Positions 57,976-64,000 of a stretch of DNA of 64,000 nucleotides are shown here, piece after piece. Position 1 is the stretch's first letter. Every line of letters begins with the position of its first letter. The DNA is taken from the NCBI RefSeq assembly GCF_003813965.1, contig NZ_CP033896.1:1798001-1862000 (forward strand), written 5' to 3'. Below the pieces are notes generated by a model, which made no database searches, was not told where the DNA came from, and worked only from the letters and a program-made list of their open reading frames with translations. Source of the stretch: Corynebacterium choanae (GTDB lineage Bacteria; Actinomycetota; Actinomycetes; Mycobacteriales; Mycobacteriaceae). The translations under genes and the position numbers were made by a program.

Positions 57976-58482
57976 CTATAGATCAAGGAGCCCATCAGGT
58001 GGAGTAATAGTTACGGTGGAGTGCTCCAGGTCAACCTCTGGCACGATGGCGTGCACAAACGGAATGAGCACCTCCCGCTGATCAGCAGCGAGTCGAACTT
58101 GCAGTAACGTGCCACCGGGACCTGTGGTTACTTCTGAAACAACCCCGATCTTCGCCCCGTCGCACACTACTGTCAGGCCTTCGAGTTCATGATCGTAAAA
58201 GCCCTCTTCGTCATCGTCGTCATCTAATACTGGGGCGAAGAACTTCGTGCCCCGCAGCGTATCTGCCGTTGTCCGATCAGACACTTCCTGAAAAGTGATG
58301 AGTAAACGCTGCTGATGAGGACGAACATGCGCAATGGTGAGCTCATGGGTTTTCCCCGTTTGCGTGCCGTGCAGCACCTCACCTACCGCAAATCGCACCT
58401 CCGGCTGGTCAGTGGTGGGATCGACTACGACTTCCCCTCTGATTCCGTGGGATTTGATCACGCGACCAATACAAACATCCAT
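57976..58482 (-). CDS. rimM: 16S rRNA maturation factor RimM
   Basis: 168 residues. Helps assembly of the 30S head, binding S19. N-terminal IGRVIKSHGIRGEVVV, then an acidic linker (APVLDDDDDEEGFYDHELEGLTV) leading to the PRC-barrel domain (VLIPFVHAIVPEVDLEHSTVTITPPDGLLDL). Start ATG with AGGA upstream. Normally next to rpsP; here oppA lies between. Confidence 0.94.
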   Translation of the reverse strand: MDVCIGRVIKSHGIRGEVVVDPTTDQPEVRFAVGEVLHGTQTGKTHELTIAHVRPHQQRLLITFQEVSDRTTADTLRGTKFFAPVLDDDDDEEGFYDHELEGLTVVCDGAKIGVVSEVTTGPGGTLLQVRLAADQREVLIPFVHAIVPEVDLEHSTVTITPPDGLLDL

Positions 58483-59215
58483 AGCGGTTGATCCTAATCG
58501 ACGCCGCAGCGACTACCTAGCTTGCCGCCCATGAGCGAACAGTGAAAAAGGGCTGTAGCTGATGGCAGAAACGGCATTGCACACGTCGAGATCATCGCTT
58601 CGGAAAACAGTCAAGAAACCCCCTCCAGTAAGGCGTGGTGCGGCAAGCAATGACGCCACCAGAACCCGCCACAATCCGCATCTCGGGATGAATTCTTGGT
58701 AAGAAATGGTTGCGAAGTGATAACAGTTTGCTTCCATTGCTCTTACGCTCAGCAGGTCATCCGTAGCGACGTATTGTTTCTATCAACGCTGCGCGGACAA
58801 TGGTTACCAGCATTTTCCTTGTTAGACACCCCTCATTTACGAAAAAATTACCCCCGAAGCAGAAGCGATAATCCGCCCTTGGTGTGCGTTTACAGTCGAG
58901 TCGATCGTGTTCTAGCTCACCCTATTACCTGACATTCGCATGGGATCACGCTAAACTTTCCCGCAGTGACCGTCATTTTCACGATCATCACAGAAAAACC
59001 CGGTACCAGCCATATGGCCAGTACCTCCGTTTCACCGCCTTAACAAGGCAGCAACAGGCTGGCACACCTGCTGGGTGTTGCACAGCGGCTCGAATGCTAT
59101 TGCGACAGCAATTGCACCGACATTGTTGCGAAGCATTGTTCACAGGTGGCATGTGATGGTTGCACTGTGGAAGGTGGCGTCTACTTCACTTGTACACGAC
59201 GAAGGGTTGAATAAC
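58483..59215. other. Region upstream of oppA
   Basis: About 0.7 kb between divergent rimM and oppA. It presumably holds the promoter and leader of oppA. No gene, strong hairpin or repeat recognised. Confidence 0.45.
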
Positions 59216-60922
59216 GTGAAGAGCTCCAAGTTCTTGCTGCAGACCACTGCTGCTATTACCGCATCCGCACTGTTGCTGGCGGGCTGCTCAAGCTCCGATG
59301 AGGCAAGCAACAGCTCCAGCTCCGCACAGAGCTCCGACAAGGCAACCTCTGCCTCCGCGGAAACGGGCGAGATCGCTGGCTCCGACTATGCGCCAACTGA
59401 CTATGACGACGTCAAGGACGGCGGCACGCTCACCTTGGCCACCTACGAAGTGCCGGAACAGATGAACGTGTTCCACGCTGACATGACCGGCCCGACCAGG
59501 ACGCTCTGGGTGAACTACAACCCACAGGTAGCTCTCTACGATGAAAACGGCGAGTACTACCCAAATCCGGAGTACGTCACCAACATCAAGGAAGAAACCG
59601 TTGACGGCAACACGGTTGTCACCTTTGACATCAACGAAAAAGCCACCTTCAACGACGGCACCCCAATTGACTGGACCGCATGGGAAACCACCTGGCAGGT
59701 CAACAACGGCACCAACCCGAACTTCCTGGTGAACTCCACCGACGGCTACGAGCGCATTGCCACTGTGGCCCGCGGTGAGAACGACAAGCAGGCTGTGGTG
59801 ACCTTCGCTGGTGCCTATCCTTGGTGGAAGGGTCTGTTCAACACAATTGCACACCCTGCCCTGAAGGACGTTGACAACTTCAACTCCTATGTCAAGGAAC
59901 CACATCCTGAGTGGGGCGCAGGTCCGTTCATTCCAGAGACCTTCGACTTCAACACCGGCCAGGTTGTGTTCGTCCGCAACGACAAGTGGTGGGGTCGCCC
60001 AGCGAAGCTGGACAAGAAGATCTTCCGCCAGATGGAATCGCAGGCCGCTCTTAACGCCTTCAAGAACAACGAGCTTGACGCGACCTCCATCGCTTCGAAG
60101 GAACGCTACGCTGCGATCAGCACCATGCCGGGCATTGAAATCCGGACTGCGACTGATCCATTCCTCGAGCTCAACGCTAAGGCTCCACAGCTTGATGATC
60201 CAGCCGTGCGCGAAGCTATCTTCCGTGCGATCGATCGTGAAACCCTGTCCAAGATCCGTTTCAACGGTCTGCCCTACTCCGAGACCCCACCGAACTCCCT
60301 GGTGCTCTACCCATTCCAGGAAGGCTATCAGGACAACCTGACCAAGGCACTCGGCAACGATCTCGGCCCTGAAGCCGCCTCGAAGATCCTCGAGAACGCC
60401 GGCTATGTCAAGGAAGGCGACTACTACGCCAAGGACGGCAAGACGCTGGAACTGCGTTACACCCTCTTCGGCACCGACGAGGCTTCCCGCGCTAGCGCTA
60501 CCGCAACCCAGAAGATGCTGAAAGACGCTGGTATCAACGTCACCATCGATGAGCGTCCAAGTGCGGAATTCTCCGACACCATCAAGCAGCGCGACTTCGA
60601 TATTCTGCCGATCGCTTTCCGTGGCTCTGATCCATACGGTGTTGCATACTTCGGCCAGACCTACAAGTCTGACTCGCAGCTCAACCTCTCCGGCACCGGT
60701 ACTGCAGCCTTCGACGAAAAGATCAAGGAACTGCAGGAACTGCCAACCGCCGAGGAACAGATCAAGCGCGCGAACGAACTCGAAACTGAAGCGTTCGAAC
60801 TGTGGGGTCTGCTGCCATTCGCTAACGGTGCACAGATCGTTGCAGTCAAGGAAGGCCTGGTGAACTCCGGTGCTGTTGGCTTCAGCGCACCTCCAATCGA
60901 AGCTGTTGGCTGGAAGAAGTAA
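59216..60922 (+). CDS. oppA: Peptide-binding lipoprotein of an ABC importer (OppA-like)
   Basis: 568 residues from a GTG at 59216, with AAGGG nine bases upstream; the frame is open to 59075, but only this start gives a signal peptide. Lipobox LAGC with Cys24, then a Ser-rich linker (SSSDEASNSSSSAQSS). Solute-binding protein family 5 (DppA/OppA): GGTLTLATYEVPEQMNVF, FNDGTPIDWTAWETTWQ, WGAGPFIPETF, AVREAIFRAIDRETLSKI. Strong codon bias suggests high expression. No permease or ATPase is nearby; the oppBCDF genes 32 kb to the left lack a binding protein and are the obvious partner (inference). Ends at a terminator. Confidence 0.92.
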   Translation: MKSSKFLLQTTAAITASALLLAGCSSSDEASNSSSSAQSSDKATSASAETGEIAGSDYAPTDYDDVKDGGTLTLATYEVPEQMNVFHADMTGPTRTLWVNYNPQVALYDENGEYYPNPEYVTNIKEETVDGNTVVTFDINEKATFNDGTPIDWTAWETTWQVNNGTNPNFLVNSTDGYERIATVARGENDKQAVVTFAGAYPWWKGLFNTIAHPALKDVDNFNSYVKEPHPEWGAGPFIPETFDFNTGQVVFVRNDKWWGRPAKLDKKIFRQMESQAALNAFKNNELDATSIASKERYAAISTMPGIEIRTATDPFLELNAKAPQLDDPAVREAIFRAIDRETLSKIRFNGLPYSETPPNSLVLYPFQEGYQDNLTKALGNDLGPEAASKILENAGYVKEGDYYAKDGKTLELRYTLFGTDEASRASATATQKMLKDAGINVTIDERPSAEFSDTIKQRDFDILPIAFRGSDPYGVAYFGQTYKSDSQLNLSGTGTAAFDEKIKELQELPTAEEQIKRANELETEAFELWGLLPFANGAQIVAVKEGLVNSGAVGFSAPPIEAVGWKK

Positions 60923-61021
60923 TCTAGCTAAAAAGCTGCAAGCGGGACTTGTCCCCTTCCCAGTAGCAACATTGCCCGCAGGCACTGTTCGCACTCGGTA
61001 GGGACACTCGCCGCTGACACA

Positions 61022-61080
61022 CCACACACGGGGTGTAGCACTGCTCACTGACCAGGGCAGCGCTACACCCCGTTTGTGTG
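61022..61080 (+). terminator. Terminator of oppA
   Basis: 11-bp stem CGGGGTGTAGC / GCTACACCCCG (61029-61039, 61062-61072), extendable by CACACA / TGTGTG, followed by TTGTATTTCTTT. Confidence 0.85.
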
Positions 61081-61591
61081 TTGTATTTCTTTGACGCCAA
61101 CCCTGCCAGGCTTCACCCCACAGCGTCACTGTGCATGGTGAGATCCTCACCGTGAACAGGATGCCCCACCCCCGCTGTGGACAAGGGGTGCCGTTTTCGT
61201 TTCCGTTTAAGACCGGCCCGCAACTTCACCGTTGTGGCGGGTTGTGAACCCAGCATCATTCCTAGGGTTTCCTCCAGCTACTCAAATCCAATGGTGAAAC
61301 GAGTTCATCACCAATATCTGGTTAAACCTATTTCAACCACGCGGCCAAGTGGATGTGAGCCATGCTGCCAGCGACCGGTAGCACTCCCCACCTGCGATTG
61401 GATTGCCCCGCCGCAGTACCATCTCGACAGGAACCGATAGTGGATCCCCAGTGCAGCACACCTGCGATTCCCTTACAGAACTATCCTGAAACCAGCTTCA
61501 CCAGCACGAGTTGTTGTTCTGCGCACCACCAGCAGTCGCCGACAATGAGACCAGACATCGGCGTTTTTTCGGGGTGTGGCAATAGCAAAAA

Positions 61592-61632
61592 CGCCGGCTC
61601 CTACCGATCAACATGATCAGTAGGAGCCGGCG
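61592..61632 (-). terminator. Terminator of rpsP
   Basis: Perfect 13-bp stem CGCCGGCTCCTAC / GTAGGAGCCGGCG with an inner GATCA / TGATC hairpin, followed on the minus strand by TTTTTGCTATT. Confidence 0.92.
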
Positions 61633-61714
61633 CTGTTACCGACAGCAACTGCTAGCTCACCCAGCAGGCGAATATCGCAGTAGCTGAAGGCTTGCGTCTC
61701 TTCGAGGAAAGAAG

Positions 61715-62233
61715 TTACTCGGCTGCAGCTTCTTCAGCCGGAGCTTCTTCGGTTGCTTCAGCAGCTTCTTCGGCCTCGTCAGCCTTCTTAGCAGCTTCTT
61801 CAGCAGCCTTCTTTGCTTCAGCTTCCTTCTTAGCCTTATCTTCCTTCTCCTTGCGCTTCTTCTCGGAGAAAGCTTCAACGCTCGGGCCCTTGTTCGCTTC
61901 TTCCAGGGCCTGGTTGAACAGTTCAAGCTTGGATGGCTTCTCAGGAGCAACCTTCAGGGTGCCTTCTGCACCTGGCAGACCCTTGTGCTTCTGCCAGTCG
62001 CCGGTGATCTTCAGCAGTGCGAGTACTGGATCGGTTGGCTGTGCACCAACACCCAACCAGTACTGTGCACGCTCGGAGTCGATGCGGATTACCGACGGCT
62101 CAGCCTTTGGCTCGTAGATGCCGATGTTTTCGATGACCTTACCGGAACGGCGGGTACGTGCGTCGGCGATAACCACACGGTAGTGCGGGGTGCGAATCTT
62201 ACCGATACGCTGCAGTTTAATCTTGACAGCCAT
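61715..62233 (-). CDS. rpsP: 30S ribosomal protein S16
   Basis: 172 residues. The S16 core is at the N-terminus ([59 protein letters not shown]). After about residue 110 comes a long Lys/Glu/Ala-rich helical tail ([20 protein letters not shown]) that ends acidic; such tails are usual in corynebacterial S16 but the core alone is about 80-90 residues. AAGGAG six bases before the ATG. Terminator 83 bp downstream. Confidence 0.97.
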   Translation of the reverse strand: MAVKIKLQRIGKIRTPHYRVVIADARTRRSGKVIENIGIYEPKAEPSVIRIDSERAQYWLGVGAQPTDPVLALLKITGDWQKHKGLPGAEGTLKVAPEKPSKLELFNQALEEANKGPSVEAFSEKKRKEKEDKAKKEAEAKKAAEEAAKKADEAEEAAEATEEAPAEEAAAE

Positions 62234-62967
62234 GATGGCTCCTTACATATCTTGCAATGGTCACTGGACAGTACAGACACCACCACAGCAGTTTTTCACT
62301 GCTGTACCTGGTCGGTTCAGTCCTTGGATTTTAGCTGCGCGTGACCACCGTTCGACCGTGGTCGGGTGCGGTGCTACGCAGCGGAGTAGTCTTGCGACCC
62401 CATCATCAAATGAGTAGACGCAGACAACCTGAAAAATAGTAGCAGATAACCGCAGCAATCTGCCAATACGACTGCCTTGCCCCCGTGAGGTGATCACAGC
62501 AACTATTCCCGTGAGTTGAACGCAGCAACGATTTTTTCCATCCGCTAAGAATTAGCAACTAGGGTCATAATCTTGCGCCATGGGAGTTCTTCGGCTGCAC
62601 GATCCCATCTCAACTGCTGCCACCAACGATGTACGGTACGGATGGGACACGCGCGGCACAACATCCCGACTTCCCCTACCCTGCCAGGTAGCATGGACGT
62701 TGCATGACTTGCGATAAGAGCAGCGCTCAGCGAGCCGCAGGACAGTCCACACAATCGTGCAAACAGTGAGGGTGCAAGTAACTAGAGCTGGTGACCATAT
62801 GCTCTAGCCGCCAGCGGCTGTCCACTCGCGACTTCCCCCACCCACGGCGGAACACGGTTCAGGCTTCGAAGAAGAGCGTGTCGCGCCAGTTGACATCACT
62901 GCAGTGCTGACATCCAAGTCAACGCCTAACAACAATCAGCAACGTGTGAAAGGTGTGTGTGCGAACA
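62234..62967. other. Region upstream of rpsP
   Basis: About 0.7 kb. It presumably carries the rpsP promoter. In related genomes ffh is often near; it is absent here. No gene, tRNA or repeat supported. Confidence 0.45.
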
Positions 62968-63198
62968 ATGCCGTCTCGACAAATCTCTGGGCGACTTCAA
63001 CAGCGCCTTTTTGCAGTACAACAGGCTGCCGTTGCCGAAGTCGAAGCAAAACAGCGCGTACACGACACGGTGGTGGAGGCACATGCCGCCGGTGCCGACT
63101 GGGCACAAATCGCCCATTTTCTGGGAGTGACTGAAGCTGCGGCACGTCGACGGTTTCATCAACAACCAGTTCCGACCGAACAGCCCACCTTGTTCTAG
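62968..63198 (+). CDS. Small helix-turn-helix protein
   Basis: 76 residues from the ATG at 62968; in-frame GTG codons at 62953 and 62959 are alternatives, the latter closer to AAAGG. A long N-terminal helix (RLQQRLFAVQQAAVAEVEAKQRV) is followed by an HTH resembling sigma-factor region 4 or AsnC/HTH-38 types: GADWAQIAHFLGVTEAAARRRFH. Probably a DNA-binding regulator; target unknown. It stands alone. Confidence 0.65.
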   Translation: MPSRQISGRLQQRLFAVQQAAVAEVEAKQRVHDTVVEAHAAGADWAQIAHFLGVTEAAARRRFHQQPVPTEQPTLF

Positions 63199-63648
63199 TG
63201 ACGATCGCCCCCAAAAAAGACCCTGCTTTTCGCTCGCCTGCCAAGCCGTACCTGTAACCGGGTTTTCCTGCAATCAACCGAGACAGCTACCGCCAAGATG
63301 CGCCACACAACGGTATCTGGACAACCAGCACCCCTTCCAAAGGATCGCTACCAGCGAGAACAGCACGGTGAATCGAATTAATCCCCGTGAGCATCCCAGA
63401 GCAACCCAGCACCGCGCGTCTACGATCCATGTCAAGCTAGCGCCTATCCAGCATTTCGCGTCATGTTCCGCAATACAGTGCCAGGTACTCATGACTGAGG
63501 CACGATGCCAACAATCCTGAGGGGTTCGCACAAACCCCCGGACCGAGCTTGCTCATGCCGATTCCCGAACCCGTGTTGCTGTACTCCAGAAATACGTCTA
63601 AGTCCAAGGAAAGTATCTCGGGAGGACATGTGCGGGTGCAGGTGGTTG
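63199..63648. other. Non-coding stretch before the right-edge gene
   Basis: About 0.45 kb. I see no gene, tRNA, direct repeat or insertion sequence end that would mark a junction. Confidence 0.4.
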
Positions 63649-64000
63649 CTAAGGAAGATGTTCCTCCAGGGTGATAACGGTGTCGTATAGACCCATCCGA
63701 TGCTGCTGCTCGGGGTGCGAGCGGATGCCGGTATAGGCCAGGGAGGCGTCTTCGTAGCGGCGGAAAGCGAAAACAGCCTGGTTCATGTGCAGGGAGTTGA
63801 ATACGCCCAGACGTACCAGTAAGTGAAAGTCAGCCACGCTCAGGCCAGTGACTGACTTGAACAAGTCTGGCTCCAGCTTGGTGATGACGTCATGCAGGGT
63901 GTTTTCGCGAAAATCCGTCAGGTACATGAAAGCCGGAATGCGGGTAGCAAATTTGATCAGTTTTTCTTGTATTTGCTTTCGCTTAGATCTGTATTCTTTC
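63649..64000 (-). CDS. C-terminal end of a large protein, possibly a helicase of a restriction/defence system
   Basis: The frame is open past the right window edge, with 116 residues visible, so the gene is cut. Sequence: a basic start (EYRSKRKQIQEKLIKFATRI), then PAFMYLTDFRENTLHDVI, LEPDLFKSVTGLSVADFHLL and FAFRRYEDASLAYTGI. I associate this ending with large DEAD/DEAH-box helicase-like proteins that occur in restriction or defence islands of many bacteria, mostly proteobacteria; this is from memory and not certain. The stretch is more AT-rich at its upstream end than the rest of the window, which suits horizontal transfer. Confidence 0.5.
   Translation of the reverse strand, partial: KEYRSKRKQIQEKLIKFATRIPAFMYLTDFRENTLHDVITKLEPDLFKSVTGLSVADFHLLVRLGVFNSLHMNQAVFAFRRYEDASLAYTGIRSHPEQQHRMGLYDTVITLEEHLP

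Larger units (their letters stand above)
60923..61714. other. Gap between oppA and rpsP
   Basis: Convergent gap of about 0.8 kb with the oppA terminator (61022-61080) and the rpsP terminator (61592-61632). No gene recognised between them. Confidence 0.6.

Noticed and set aside
59288..61150. Long minus-strand reading of 620 residues opposite oppA
   Set aside because: It is the antisense shadow of a strongly codon-biased gene with signal peptide and family 5 motifs; its translation is V/L/E-rich without family features.
62545..62754. Short minus-strand readings that mention an HTH-like RTVHRWWQQLRW
   Set aside because: Too short and without transposase motifs or inverted ends; not an insertion sequence.
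1..64000. tRNA genes, rRNA genes, CRISPR arrays, prophage
   Set aside because: Searched by eye for GGTTCGAATCC-type arms, repeated spacers, integrase and capsid or tail genes; none seen. Manual scanning can miss a tRNA.

Overview
The window looks like chromosome from a high-GC Gram-positive of the genus Corynebacterium or a close relative. It carries a mycothione reductase beside a membrane malate:quinone oxidoreductase. It also has the actinobacterial order map - penicillin-binding lipoprotein - ispG - rip1 - dxr, a ChlI/ChlD-type chelatase beside cobO/cobB, a DUF2631 protein and a DUF2469 protein next to rnhB. Most housekeeping genes lie on the minus strand. I saw no rRNA, tRNA, CRISPR array, complete insertion sequence or prophage. 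No search could be run, so family calls rest on motifs read by eye.

Layout. 1-3334 (minus): cobB (cut by the window edge), cobO, and a chelatase whose VWA and AAA+ parts lie in two overlapping frames. 3577-8789: mqo (minus), then an alpha/beta hydrolase and mtr (plus). 8998-11894: an MFS transporter and a coiled-coil membrane protein that ends in a strong terminator. 12381-21379 (minus): cobQ, map, a penicillin-binding lipoprotein, ispG, rip1 and dxr; the last three join isoprenoid precursor synthesis and intramembrane proteolysis. 22016-22462: a DUF2631 membrane protein. 23504-27471 (plus): oppB-oppC-oppDF of a peptide importer without its binding protein. 28346-31835 (minus): a sugar-type binding lipoprotein and two permeases without an ATPase.

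32716-39382 (minus): the conserved translation and lipid block rlmN, cdsA, frr, pyrH, tsf, rpsB. 40429-42595 (plus): a SAM methyltransferase, a cupin and an M23-like secreted protein. 42680-48947 (minus): xerC, then a dprA-comM-yraN operon whose products keep their reading frames but have lost catalytic motifs, then a DUF2469 gene. 49033-54415 (minus): rnhB, lepB, rplS, tex. 54856-55824: a DUF1648-like membrane protein. 56019-62233: a small unknown gene, trmD, rimM (minus), a peptide-binding lipoprotein (oppA, plus) and rpsP (minus). 62234-64000: a gene-poor tail with one small HTH protein. At the right edge is the C-terminus of a large protein that looks unlike the local genes.

Most interesting: (i) the decayed yet apparently translated yraN-comM-dprA operon; (ii) the transporter modules with missing partners, an oppBCDF without oppA and an oppA 32 kb away, plus a sugar importer without ATPase; (iii) several precise inverted repeats upstream of oppB and of the methyltransferase gene; (iv) the split chelatase; (v) the probable transferred gene at the right edge.
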